Shown here in pieces: positions 7,525 through 16,780 of a stretch of 64,000 nt of DNA. The notes beneath the pieces are model-generated. The model did no database searches and was not told the DNA's origin. It was given only the letters and a program-made list of their open reading frames with translations. This stretch comes from CAVYGN01 sp964413265 (lineage in GTDB: Bacteria > Spirochaetota > Brevinematia > Brevinematales > JAOACQ01). Position 1 is the first letter of the stretch. The number at the start of each line of letters is the position of its first letter. Made by a program: the position numbers and the translations under genes. Location of the stretch: positions 1 through 64,000 of the forward strand of contig CAYPRX010000041.1 of NCBI GenBank assembly GCA_964413265.1, given 5' to 3'.

Positions 7525-9084
7525 ATGGAATACGACGTAGTTGTCGTCGGCAGCGGGATCGCCGGTTGCGTCAGCGCATACTATCTTGCCAGCGACGGCT
7601 TTTCAGTCTGCCTTATCAACAAGGCTGAAAACCTTTATGAGAGCAATACCTATCAAGCACAGGGCGGAATAGTTTACAGGGGAAAAAAAGATTCTTACGA
7701 TCTGCTGTTCGAGGATATAATAAGCGCCGGGGGCGGCATATCCAATCCTGAAGCCGCCAGGATAGTGGCTCAGGAAAGTGAAAGTGCAGTGGAAGAGGTA
7801 CTGATCAATAACTTCGGAGTCGAATTCACAAAGGATTTAAAGGGACGTTACGATCTGACAGAGGAAGGGGCTCATTCGACCAGGAGGATTCTTCATGCCT
7901 TTGACTGCACCGGAAGAATCATAGAGGAAAAAGCCCTCAAAGCCCTGGAAAACTGTTTTAATCTGACATTTCTAACCAACCATACTGTAATAGATATAAT
8001 TACCCTTGACCACCATTCCACAGATAAATTCCGTAAATACAAGCCGATCACATCTATGGGTGTTTACGCTGTTGACAATAAAAATAATAAAGTCCTGAAG
8101 ATTCTTTCAAAGATTGTAATACTCGCTACAGGGGGTTTGGGACAGATATACCTGCACACGACAAATCCACCCCAGGCGACAGGAGATGGCTATGCGATGG
8201 CAAATCGCGCCGGCGCAAGGCTGATAAACATGGAATATACCCAGTTTCACCCGACAACTCTCTATCATCCCAAGGCCAATAATTTCCTGATATCCGAATC
8301 CGTAAGAGGGGAGGGCGCAGTAATCATCGATAAAAACGGCCGGGCTTTCATGGAAAAATACCATCCCATGAAGGAGCTGGCCCCAAGAGATATCGTTACA
8401 AGGGCTATTCTTAATGAGATGCTCGAATCAGGCGAAAAATTCGTTTACCTCGATATCACGAAGATTGGGGAGGATAAAATAAAACTGAGGTTCCCCAATA
8501 TTTACGGAACCTGCCTTGAATACGGGTTTGATATGGCCCTTGAGCCTGTTCCGATCGTTCCGGCCTTTCATTATTCCTGCGGCGGAATCCTTACGGACAT
8601 GAACGGAAGGACGAATATAGAACGCCTTTTCGCAGTCGGTGAAGTGGCATGCACCGGCCTTCATGGCGCAAACAGGCTTGCAAGCACATCTCTCCTGGAA
8701 GGGATAATTTTCGGAAAAAGAACCGCCACCTTTATCAATGAAAATAAAAAAGATTATCTGACAGACCTGGGTTTTTCAAAGATCCTCGACTGGATCGATA
8801 CTGGAGTAACCGATAAGGCCGATCCTGCCCTGATAAACCAGGACTGGAACCTCCTGAAAAACATAATGTGGAATTATGTCGGCGCGGTGAGGGGCTCGAA
8901 AAGGCTCAGGCGGGCGATAGTTGACCTGAATAATCTCAATGTTGACGTTGAGGATTTTTACCGCGATACAAAGGTCTGCAGGACCATTATAGAACTCAGA
9001 AACGCAGTCCAGACAGGCCTTCTTGTCGCAAGGCAGGCCCGCGCAAACCGCGAAAGTATAGGCGCTCATTTCAGGATAGATTAA
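7525..9084 (+). CDS. nadB: L-aspartate oxidase
   Basis: FAD enzyme that oxidises L-aspartate to iminoaspartate, the first step of NAD synthesis; the nadA and nadC partners are not in this window. The 519 residues open with a Rossmann fold (VVVVGSGIAGCVSAYYLA), then YQAQGGIVY, the active-site block MEYTQFHPTTL, a second FAD motif (FAVGEVACTGLHGANRLASTSLLEG), and a helical C-terminal region with RGSKRLRRA. Fumarate reductase flavoproteins share the fold, but length and motif spacing fit NadB. ATG 7525 has AGGAGG. Fumarate could serve as electron acceptor without oxygen (family knowledge). Confidence 0.93.
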   Translation: MEYDVVVVGSGIAGCVSAYYLASDGFSVCLINKAENLYESNTYQAQGGIVYRGKKDSYDLLFEDIISAGGGISNPEAARIVAQESESAVEEVLINNFGVEFTKDLKGRYDLTEEGAHSTRRILHAFDCTGRIIEEKALKALENCFNLTFLTNHTVIDIITLDHHSTDKFRKYKPITSMGVYAVDNKNNKVLKILSKIVILATGGLGQIYLHTTNPPQATGDGYAMANRAGARLINMEYTQFHPTTLYHPKANNFLISESVRGEGAVIIDKNGRAFMEKYHPMKELAPRDIVTRAILNEMLESGEKFVYLDITKIGEDKIKLRFPNIYGTCLEYGFDMALEPVPIVPAFHYSCGGILTDMNGRTNIERLFAVGEVACTGLHGANRLASTSLLEGIIFGKRTATFINENKKDYLTDLGFSKILDWIDTGVTDKADPALINQDWNLLKNIMWNYVGAVRGSKRLRRAIVDLNNLNVDVEDFYRDTKVCRTIIELRNAVQTGLLVARQARANRESIGAHFRID

Positions 9085-9095
9085 GGGGTCATATT

Positions 9096-10244
9096 ATGAT
9101 TGAATATATCACATCAGGCGAATCACACGGCAGAAGTCTTTCCGTCATAATTAAAGGCATACCATCCAATCTTAAAATCGATGAAATTTTCATAGACAGG
9201 CAATTGTCGGCAAGGCAGAAGGGTTACGGGCGCGGATCGAGGATGAAGATCGAGAGCGATCAGGCTGATATTATCTCAGGGGTTATAGACGGCATAACTA
9301 ACGGTGCGCCGCTCAATATAATGATCTGGAACAGGGATTATGAAAACTGGAAGGGTAAAAAAGCGGAGAAGGTACTGCGCCCCCGCCCCGGTCATGCCGA
9401 TCTCACCGGCGCTTACAAATTCGGAATGACAGACGATATAAGAAGGGTTTTAGAGCGTTCGAGTGCCCGCGAGACTGCCGCAAGGGTAGCAGCAGGAAGC
9501 ATAGCGAGGCTTTTCCTGAGGGAATTCCATATCGAAATTTTTTCTCATGTTGTCAATTGGGGAGGGATCGCTATCGATACCTCCAGGTTGACCATAGAAA
9601 AAATCAAGAAAATGGCGCTTGATTCGGATATCAGGAGCGCATGCGATAACGAAACTGCAGAAAGGGTAAGGGCGTTGATCGACAAGACAAAAGCAAACGG
9701 TGACACTATAGGAGGGATAATAGAGACAATCATAAGCCCCATTCCTCCCTTCCTGGGAAGCTACCAGACCTTCGGTGAAAAACTCGATGCGAGGATCGCC
9801 GCCACCGTGCTGGGATTACAGGCCGTCAAGGGTGTAGAGTTCGGTTCCGGATTTAATTTTGCCTCGATTACTGGAAAAATCGCTCATGATGAGATATATT
9901 ACAGCAAAGAACTGAAGAAATACTACAGAAAGACAAATAATGCCGGGGGATTCGAGGGAGGAATGACCAATGGCTCGGCAGTCGTTTTCAGATCAGTGAT
10001 GAAGCCTATTCCTACCCTGATGACCCCCCTTAATTCCGTTAATATAAGTACCAAGGCAGCGGAAGGCGCGCAAGCCGAAAGGTCGGATGTTACGGCAGTA
10101 GCCGCCTGCGGAGTTGTTATTGAGAATATCACGGCCATTGATATTGCAAACGCTCTTATCGCACGTTACGGCGGGGATGATATGGAACTTATAAAACAGA
10201 ATTTTAATAACGATCCTGCCCTGAAGATGTTTAAGTGGGAGTGA
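9096..10244 (+). CDS. aroC: Chorismate synthase
   Basis: Last step of the shikimate pathway, converting EPSP to chorismate with reduced FMN. The 382 residues contain the three family signatures: GESHGRSLSVIIKGIP at the N-terminus, PRPGHADLTGAYKFG with SSARETAARVAAG near 130, and RSDVTAVAACGVV near the C-terminus. Length is normal. It starts 11 bases after nadB in the same operon, and its stop is two bases before the next ATG. Confidence 0.98.
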   Translation: MIEYITSGESHGRSLSVIIKGIPSNLKIDEIFIDRQLSARQKGYGRGSRMKIESDQADIISGVIDGITNGAPLNIMIWNRDYENWKGKKAEKVLRPRPGHADLTGAYKFGMTDDIRRVLERSSARETAARVAAGSIARLFLREFHIEIFSHVVNWGGIAIDTSRLTIEKIKKMALDSDIRSACDNETAERVRALIDKTKANGDTIGGIIETIISPIPPFLGSYQTFGEKLDARIAATVLGLQAVKGVEFGSGFNFASITGKIAHDEIYYSKELKKYYRKTNNAGGFEGGMTNGSAVVFRSVMKPIPTLMTPLNSVNISTKAAEGAQAERSDVTAVAACGVVIENITAIDIANALIARYGGDDMELIKQNFNNDPALKMFKWE

Positions 10245-10246
10245 CG

Positions 10247-11572
10247 ATGAAAAATTTAAAGATAAGGATTATCAGCTTAATGATATTTTTATTCCCGGCG
10301 GCTTTTCATGCCGACTGGGAATATATGGATGAAAGCGGGAAGGTCCAGGGTATTTCTATCAATAGCGGCTGGCTCTGCAAATATTCCTCCGGAGGCCTCA
10401 AGTTCGGAATTTTAAATGAAAATGCGAAAATCCAGGGTGTAATCTGTCTCAAGGGATCGGAAATTTCATTTTATGAGTCAGGCAGCCTCAAATCATGCGT
10501 ACTGGCCGGAGAATCCCAGATAATTGGACGAAAGTTCAAAACCGGCACCGCTGTTTTCTTCTATGAAAATGGCAAACCGGATTATGTCCTGCCAGGTTCG
10601 GAAACGATAATAGATTCCATCCCCTGTAAAGCCCTGGCCCCGGTGAATTTTCTCCCTTCCGGAGCACTGGCATCGGCAGTTCTTGCTGAAAGCTCCAGGA
10701 TAGAGAATATCGATATACCTGCTGATTCGGAAATCGGATTCAGCGCTTCAGGAAAGCTCGATAAGGTATGCCTGGGATCTGATGCCAGGATCCAGGGCAT
10801 ACTCTTCAAATCCGGGACTTATTTGTATTTTGACAAATCCGGCGTTTTGATTATGCCTGAAAGCCTGGATCTGCTTGAAAATGCAAGGATACAGGGATTG
10901 GTTTTCAAGGGCGGCACGAAGGTATCATTCGGTCCTTTCGGGACAGTAAGGGAAGGAACCCTCGGTGAAGACGCCGCAATAAATAAAATCGGCCTGAAAG
11001 CAGGGACAAAAGTCAAATTCTATGAGTCAGGAGGCCTTGAAAGTGCCTTACCTTCGGACGATACTCTTATACAGAGCTATACCTTCAAGGGGGGTACCGA
11101 AATAGGATTCTATGAAACAGGGGAACTTTCTTCAGGTACACTGGCTCTGGACATAAGAAGCAGCGGACTTTTACTCAGAGCCCCCTCGAAGATCTCGCTT
11201 TATCCGTCCGGAAAAATCTATACGGCTGTCTCAGGAGAAGACACTTCAGTCTCAGGCGTAAAGATTACAGCCGGGGTACAGTTATCTCTCTACGAAACGG
11301 GAAATTTAAAATCAATAAAACTGACCGAGGATTCTTCATTCGGTGGAATAAAATTCCAGAAGAATACTTCAGTTTCGTTCTATGAAAACGGTACAGTCAG
11401 CGGCGGTACCCTTGGAGAGAAACATATTTTTTATAAATTCACTCTTGTTGCTGTCACTCTTGATGCCGGTACCTATATAAAGCTTGATAAAGACGGGGCT
11501 CTTATTTCTTCAAAGCCTCCAAAGGCCCTGACGGAAGTCAAATATGACAGTTCCGGCAACATTATTAAGTAG
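10247..11572 (+). CDS. Secreted 30-residue-repeat protein A
   Basis: The 441-residue product has a signal peptide (MKNLKIRIISLMIFLFPAAFHA) and then about twelve tandem units of about 30 residues. Each unit centres on F-Y-E-x-G-x-L, followed by a G/T-L segment, an acidic pair, I-x-G-I-x-F-K and G-T-x-I/V. The F-Y-x-x-G element resembles the MORN_2/YwqK-type repeat, but the longer unit does not match a family I can name. A beta-rich extended structure outside the inner membrane is likely (inference). ATG 10247 follows the aroC stop by two bases, with GGGAG upstream. The next gene is a longer paralogue, so the pair arose by tandem duplication. Confidence 0.75.
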   Translation: MKNLKIRIISLMIFLFPAAFHADWEYMDESGKVQGISINSGWLCKYSSGGLKFGILNENAKIQGVICLKGSEISFYESGSLKSCVLAGESQIIGRKFKTGTAVFFYENGKPDYVLPGSETIIDSIPCKALAPVNFLPSGALASAVLAESSRIENIDIPADSEIGFSASGKLDKVCLGSDARIQGILFKSGTYLYFDKSGVLIMPESLDLLENARIQGLVFKGGTKVSFGPFGTVREGTLGEDAAINKIGLKAGTKVKFYESGGLESALPSDDTLIQSYTFKGGTEIGFYETGELSSGTLALDIRSSGLLLRAPSKISLYPSGKIYTAVSGEDTSVSGVKITAGVQLSLYETGNLKSIKLTEDSSFGGIKFQKNTSVSFYENGTVSGGTLGEKHIFYKFTLVAVTLDAGTYIKLDKDGALISSKPPKALTEVKYDSSGNIIK

Positions 11573-11587
11573 AGGCGGTGCATTTTT

Positions 11588-13657
11588 ATGAAAAATATTA
11601 TATTATCAGCTGTATTTTTATCGTCCTTTGCCGTTTTATTTTCCTTTGAGGGAAAAACTATAACGGTACAGAAGGACAGGACATATCAGGGTTTTTTCCT
11701 CAAAGAGGGGACCGAGGTTGCGATCGACTCGAATAAGAACCTCATTTATATCAAACTTATTGAGGATTCGGAAATCCAGGGCATAAAATTCCATGCATAT
11801 ACTGAAATTTATTTAAAGAACAAAAAGATCATCGGAGCCAGACTGGACTCAGATACCCTGATACAGGGTGTCCTTTTCCCTGCGGAACTGACTCTCCTGT
11901 TTGATACGAACGGCAATGTCATTCTGCCTGAAAAAATGGAACTGGTCGAAGACACGGTTTTCAATGAAATACCGTTTAAGGGGGTACGTGATATCTATTT
12001 TTATAACTCCGGCCGGCCTTCCTGTGGAACATTGGCTCGTGACTCAACAATCCAGGGAATAAGACTTCCAGCGGAGACTGAAATCCGTTTCTATGAATCC
12101 GGTAAAATCATGTTCCTTACTCTCTCGGCTGACACTCTTATCAGAGGAATACCTTTTGGAAAGGGAAGTGAAATCTTCTTCGGGCAAAACGGCTTCCCGT
12201 CCTATCCAGAAAACATCGAGCTTCAGAAAGACACTCTTATTAATGGCATACCATTCAAGGGAGGAAGCGAGGTCACTCTATATGCATCCGGAAACCCCAA
12301 AAGCGGCATACTGGCTGACTCTGTAAAATTGCGGGGTTTGAAACTCTCTGCAGGGACAAGGATAAACCTCTCTAAGTCAGGCCAGTTGATCCTTCCCGAA
12401 AGTATGGATCTTTCGGATGATGCACTGATCGATGGAATAAGGTTCAAAGGCGGTCATCCGGTCGGTTTTTACAAATCCGGGAACATTTCATTCGGCACTC
12501 TTTATGATCAGACGAACATTGGCGGAATCAGCTATATGGAGGGGGAGAAAATTTCTTTCGACGATAAAGGCAAGGTTTCATCCGGAACACTCCTCGATAA
12601 GACAGTCATAGGCGGATGCACATACAGGGCCGGGACCAGGATTGAATTTTACAGCCCGGCAAAAGTTAAAACAGGCACTCCAGATACGAATATTGTTATT
12701 GGAAAGAGATCATACGAAGGCGGTTTTGAAACATCTTTTTACCCTGATGGAAGCATGCTTTCAGGTACTCTGGCAGAAGATTCCCTGATCCAGGGAAAGA
12801 CGTACAGGGGCGGTTCGTTCGTGCGTTTTTACCCTGATGGAAGCCTTTCAGGAGTACGAACATCCGAATCTCTCACTATCCAGAATATAACCTTCCGGCC
12901 TAATTCCGAAATAATCTTCTATGCTAACGGAAAAGTTTCAAGCGGAACTCTCTCTGGCGACCAGGAACTCATGAAAGGATACGCTCCCCTGTTATTCAAG
13001 GATGGAACAGTAATTTCAATGTATTCCAACGGGGTAATATCCAATGCTGCACTCGCCGAAGAATCAGAAGTCCTGGAAGGGATCAGCTTCAAGCCTATGA
13101 TAAAAACGGTCACAAACGAACTTGATACAAACCTCCCGCCTACCAATATATATTTGCCCTGCATCTCGTTTTATGAAACGGGCGAAGTTGAAAGCGCTGT
13201 TTTATCGCAAGAATTAACAGTTGGAAATCTAAACCTTACCGGCAGGATAGCTTTTTACAGATCCGGCAAAGTGAAAAATGGCACTCTTGCCGGTGATGAA
13301 ACACTCATGGATACTGAATTCAGGAGAGGTTCCCAAATTACTCTATATGAAAACGGGAATATTTCCAACGGTATGCTTTTAAATGATTCTTATCTGAAGG
13401 GAGCAGGACAGGATATCGTTTTCAGAAAAAACAGCTTTGCGACTTTCTACAGTTCCGGTAAGCTTTTATCGGGAACTCTCAGGGATGATACCGAAATTAG
13501 GGGAATTTCATTTCAAAAATGGACCACCCTGACATTCTATGAAAACGGTGCTTTAAAAAAAGGCACCCTTTCGGACGATACTAAAATCGGAGGGAAGAGA
13601 TACTCTGCAGGAACTGTACTGGAGTTCGACCTGAAAGGCAATGTGACGGGCTACTGA
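11588..13657 (+). CDS. Secreted 30-residue-repeat protein B
   Basis: Paralogue of the preceding gene, with 689 residues: signal peptide MKNIILSAVFLSSFAVLFS, then about 21 units of the same 30-residue pattern, for example FYESGKIMFLTLSADTLIRG and FYENGALKKGTLSDDTKIGG. Between the FY-x-x-G turns runs a D-T-x-I-x-G-I-x-F-K/R-x-G-T-x-I core. There are no transmembrane segments after the signal, no lipobox and no catalytic motif. ATG 11588 has GAGGCGG upstream. It would be the last gene of the plus-strand run and ends six bases before a convergent gene. Function unknown. Confidence 0.75.
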   Translation: MKNIILSAVFLSSFAVLFSFEGKTITVQKDRTYQGFFLKEGTEVAIDSNKNLIYIKLIEDSEIQGIKFHAYTEIYLKNKKIIGARLDSDTLIQGVLFPAELTLLFDTNGNVILPEKMELVEDTVFNEIPFKGVRDIYFYNSGRPSCGTLARDSTIQGIRLPAETEIRFYESGKIMFLTLSADTLIRGIPFGKGSEIFFGQNGFPSYPENIELQKDTLINGIPFKGGSEVTLYASGNPKSGILADSVKLRGLKLSAGTRINLSKSGQLILPESMDLSDDALIDGIRFKGGHPVGFYKSGNISFGTLYDQTNIGGISYMEGEKISFDDKGKVSSGTLLDKTVIGGCTYRAGTRIEFYSPAKVKTGTPDTNIVIGKRSYEGGFETSFYPDGSMLSGTLAEDSLIQGKTYRGGSFVRFYPDGSLSGVRTSESLTIQNITFRPNSEIIFYANGKVSSGTLSGDQELMKGYAPLLFKDGTVISMYSNGVISNAALAEESEVLEGISFKPMIKTVTNELDTNLPPTNIYLPCISFYETGEVESAVLSQELTVGNLNLTGRIAFYRSGKVKNGTLAGDETLMDTEFRRGSQITLYENGNISNGMLLNDSYLKGAGQDIVFRKNSFATFYSSGKLLSGTLRDDTEIRGISFQKWTTLTFYENGALKKGTLSDDTKIGGKRYSAGTVLEFDLKGNVTGY

Positions 13658-13663
13658 TATCAT

Positions 13664-14155
13664 TCACCAGACATATCTGCAGTTTGTCAGGCCTGTCCAT
13701 TTCAGGGCATTGCTGCATTCATAAATGATTTTCACGGTCTTTATAAGAAACCCCGCGCTGAAAAAGTTGGAAATAACCACTTTTTCTGCAGTCATAAAGG
13801 ATGGAACGAAAACAGGCTTTTCTTTTTCCATTATGATATTATAATCCCCGTCCAGGCATAAATACCTTGGATTTGATACCAAGCCAAAGAAGTCGCAGTC
13901 GAATATGCGGAGAATATTATTATTTTCGCCTGTTAATACGATCCTGTCGAGTATCTTCGGGTTTTTCTCTCTGTAATAATAAGTCTTTACCGCTATAATA
14001 TTCCCGCTTACATTTTGCAGCTCCTGAAAACTTATTGTTCCAAATGCGTCCGGAGGATTAAAAAAAGTCACCTCTCGAAGTTCTCCATAAGCGGATACTG
14101 AGGAAATGGCGGAAACTGTTAAAAAAATTATTCCGAAAAACAGAATTATTTTCAT
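13664..14155 (-). CDS. Small exported protein of unknown function
   Basis: A 163-residue product with a signal peptide (MKIILFFGIIFLTVSAISSVSA) and a probably mature start at YGELREV. The mature part has alternating beta-type segments (TFFNPPDAFGTISF, NIIAVKTYYY, PKILDRIVLTGENNNILRIFDCDFFG) and four cysteines that could form disulfides. I do not recognise the family. Upstream in-frame codons extend to 14197, but the signal peptide argues for ATG 14155. It is convergent with repeat protein B and divergent from the SpoIIE gene. Confidence 0.6.
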   Translation of the reverse strand: MKIILFFGIIFLTVSAISSVSAYGELREVTFFNPPDAFGTISFQELQNVSGNIIAVKTYYYREKNPKILDRIVLTGENNNILRIFDCDFFGLVSNPRYLCLDGDYNIIMEKEKPVFVPSFMTAEKVVISNFFSAGFLIKTVKIIYECSNALKWTGLTNCRYVW

Positions 14156-14252
14156 ATTTTCCCGAATTATTATGAGAGAGACATTGAGTATTTTCAATTT
14201 TTTGACCTTTTTTGTTTATTTGCAATGAGTGAATTTAACGGGATTCGAAAAG

Positions 14253-14281
14253 TTGCTTATTCAGGTACAGTATCTTAGAAT
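14253..14281 (+). promoter_or_regulatory. Promoter of the SpoIIE-kinase gene
   Basis: TTGCTT (14253-14258), a 17-bp spacer and TAGAAT (14276-14281), about 30 bases upstream of the ATG. The same -35/-10 pair occurs before the Yip1 gene at 43093. Confidence 0.5.
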
Positions 14282-14310
14282 TAGTCCTAAGCTCCCTTTT
14301 TTTTAATAAA

Positions 14311-16776
14311 ATGGAAAACTTACTTATAATAGCTGTTTTAACTCTGGCTTTCGCGATGGTAGCTTTCTTTGCCGGCTTCAAATACGGATCAAAAGCTTTA
14401 CGAAATTCTGCAATATCGAAAAGAATCCTGAAAAATGCAGAAGATTTATTCTTACTAACTTTTAAAGGCAATGTCACTTCCCAATTTATGGAAAAATCTC
14501 TTAAGGCGATGGCTGCTGCTTTGCACTCAGGGGGTCTTGCCTTCAGCGTTATACTTCGTTTTGACGGCTCCTCTATAACCAATATTAAAAATAACTTAAT
14601 TGTCAACGATGATAACATCAGGAATTACATTTTAAATATAAACGCTGAGAAAAGTTCTTTCCGGAAAATTGAAACTTCAGCAGCTTTTAATAACAAATCA
14701 CTGATGAATCTGCTTGAAATCTCCGACAGAAAAAATAATTTCACTCATGTCTCTATTTATCCTTATATTCCAGGAATAAACAGGGTAAAATACTTTATAC
14801 TCTTTTTCACCTCTGAAAACTACAGGAACAAAGAACTGCGCAGCCAGCTTGAATTTTTCAGCGGACACTTCAAAATTCTCCTTTTTATTAGGGAATTTCT
14901 ATTAGAATTCAATGAAAAAATGGAATTTTATAACCGGCTTTACACTAAAAATCCTATTTCACTCTGTATGACCAATCGCGAGGGGAAAATTATTCAGAAC
15001 AACGAAAGTTTTAAAACTTTTTCATCAGGCAGTCTCCAGTGGATCACGCAGATAATTGATAAACCCTCTTTTGCAAGAGTGATAGACGGCCATACGCTTG
15101 AGAAGGATACTTTCTACTCAGATAAAAACATTAAATTATATGGAATACCTCTCCAGAGCAGTACAGGGATTGTTAAGGGAGGAATATTCATTCTCCTCGA
15201 TGAATCTCTGCAGCATCTACTTTTAAAAAAGCTAGAGGCTTCAGAGGAAAGATACAGGATGCTCCTGAAGGAACTTCCTATAGGACTTGCCATTATAAAC
15301 CAGGACGGTAAAATTTATTTTGCAAATGACAATTTTACGGCTTCTATAGGTTTTACTGATCCGGCCAGGTTTCTGGGCGAACCTATCCAGAATTATTTTG
15401 ACATACCGGATGGTAATTTCAAGGAAATTTCATGCAATATCCCGGATCAGGATTTTATGCTCTTGAAGCTTAATCTTAAAAACGATCCTGGAAAGCGGAA
15501 TTTTTCGGTACATCTTCAAAAGATAATTATCGAGAATGCTGAGCTCATCGAGGCAACATTCCAGGATATAAGCCTTGAGAACAAGCTTTATTCACAGCTT
15601 ATGGAAAAAACCAAGATGATCGAAGAAGAAATTGCTACGGCCAGGAGGATATGGAATCATGTCCTTTCGATCCCCCCTGTTTATTCATCTCTTGTCCGTT
15701 TTGAGACTTTTTTCAAGCCTTCTTCCCTTTTAGGCGGAGATTTCTGTGATATAATTCAGATTGATGATTACCATATTGGCATTATAATGGCTGACGTTTC
15801 AGGCCATGGTGTATCCTCATCGCTGCTAACTTCGATGCTGAAAATGCTTGTTGAATATTCCCAGAAAGAGGGACAGAAACTCGAAGACATCGTAAAATAC
15901 CTGAATCTTGCCCTGCTGAAAATCTTACCTGAAGACCAATTCATTACTCTTTTTTACGGGATAGTGGATTTACTGGATTATACAATGGAATATATCAACT
16001 GCGGTCATCCTTTCCCTTTTCTTTACAATGATAAGACTAAGGAACAATCCATTCTCTTTGGAATAACCTACCCCCTCGGAGTCAGAAAAAATGTCCCGTT
16101 TGATAATGCAAAAATGAAAGTCAGTCTCCCTGAAAACTGCAAGATCCTTCTGTTTACCGATGGAATTCTTGCTTTCAGAAATGGCAACAGGATGATGCGC
16201 ATTGATGATCTGGTCAATATTTTCGGCAAGAGCTTCGGTCTGCGTTCAAGAAATATTCTGAATAATATATATATGACATTGCTTAAGACATCAACTCAGT
16301 TTATAGATGATGATGTGAGCATGCTTTTGATAATCCTGAACAAAGATCTTAAGTACAAAAAATTCCTTTCAATACCAAGCAATATACTGGAAATAGACAA
16401 CGCAATACTCAAAATTTCCGAGAGCATTAAAAAGGTTGTAGATCTGAGCGATGAGGAAAATTGGAAAATCTATACTGCTCTTTACGAAACTATGATAAAT
16501 GCGGTAGAGCATGGCAATAAGTCAGGATCTCAGAAAAGGGTCACGGTTATTTATAGAATACTGGAAAACTGGATAGTGATGAAAGTCCGGGATGAGGGAA
16601 TTGGCTTCGATGCCAGCAAACTTCCGAGCCCTCTTGACAATGATAATATCCTAAAACCATCCGGACGCGGCGTCTATATGGTTAAAAAGGTTATGGATAA
16701 AATCAGGTATAACAGTTCGGGTAATGAGATTACAATGTTCCTGAAGCTTCAGAACCCTATAAGGAAGGAAGAATAG
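14311..16776 (+). CDS. SpoIIE/RsbU phosphatase fused to an RsbW-like kinase domain
   Basis: An 821-residue membrane-tethered regulator. In order: an N-terminal transmembrane helix (about 4-26), a sensor region (about 50-200), two PAS-like modules (about 210-310 and 320-430), a short coiled coil, a PP2C-type SpoIIE phosphatase (about 450-680: GGDFCD, MADVSGHGVSSS, TDGIL, DDVSM) and a C-terminal GHKL ATPase (about 690-815: N-box YETMINAVEHGN, G1 RDEGIGFD, G2 GRGVYMVKKVMD). The phosphatase would dephosphorylate an anti-anti-sigma (STAS) protein and the ATPase resembles RsbW/SpoIIAB kinases. No STAS or sigma-factor gene is adjacent. The gene lies directly before rsmH, four bases away. Confidence 0.9.
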   Translation: MENLLIIAVLTLAFAMVAFFAGFKYGSKALRNSAISKRILKNAEDLFLLTFKGNVTSQFMEKSLKAMAAALHSGGLAFSVILRFDGSSITNIKNNLIVNDDNIRNYILNINAEKSSFRKIETSAAFNNKSLMNLLEISDRKNNFTHVSIYPYIPGINRVKYFILFFTSENYRNKELRSQLEFFSGHFKILLFIREFLLEFNEKMEFYNRLYTKNPISLCMTNREGKIIQNNESFKTFSSGSLQWITQIIDKPSFARVIDGHTLEKDTFYSDKNIKLYGIPLQSSTGIVKGGIFILLDESLQHLLLKKLEASEERYRMLLKELPIGLAIINQDGKIYFANDNFTASIGFTDPARFLGEPIQNYFDIPDGNFKEISCNIPDQDFMLLKLNLKNDPGKRNFSVHLQKIIIENAELIEATFQDISLENKLYSQLMEKTKMIEEEIATARRIWNHVLSIPPVYSSLVRFETFFKPSSLLGGDFCDIIQIDDYHIGIIMADVSGHGVSSSLLTSMLKMLVEYSQKEGQKLEDIVKYLNLALLKILPEDQFITLFYGIVDLLDYTMEYINCGHPFPFLYNDKTKEQSILFGITYPLGVRKNVPFDNAKMKVSLPENCKILLFTDGILAFRNGNRMMRIDDLVNIFGKSFGLRSRNILNNIYMTLLKTSTQFIDDDVSMLLIILNKDLKYKKFLSIPSNILEIDNAILKISESIKKVVDLSDEENWKIYTALYETMINAVEHGNKSGSQKRVTVIYRILENWIVMKVRDEGIGFDASKLPSPLDNDNILKPSGRGVYMVKKVMDKIRYNSSGNEITMFLKLQNPIRKEE

Positions 16777-16780
16777 CCGG

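Noticed and set aside
15700..15720. Frameshift in the SpoIIE gene between PAS and phosphatase parts
   Set aside because: The frame is continuous through all domains; an interruption was considered because of the mixed domain content and not found.
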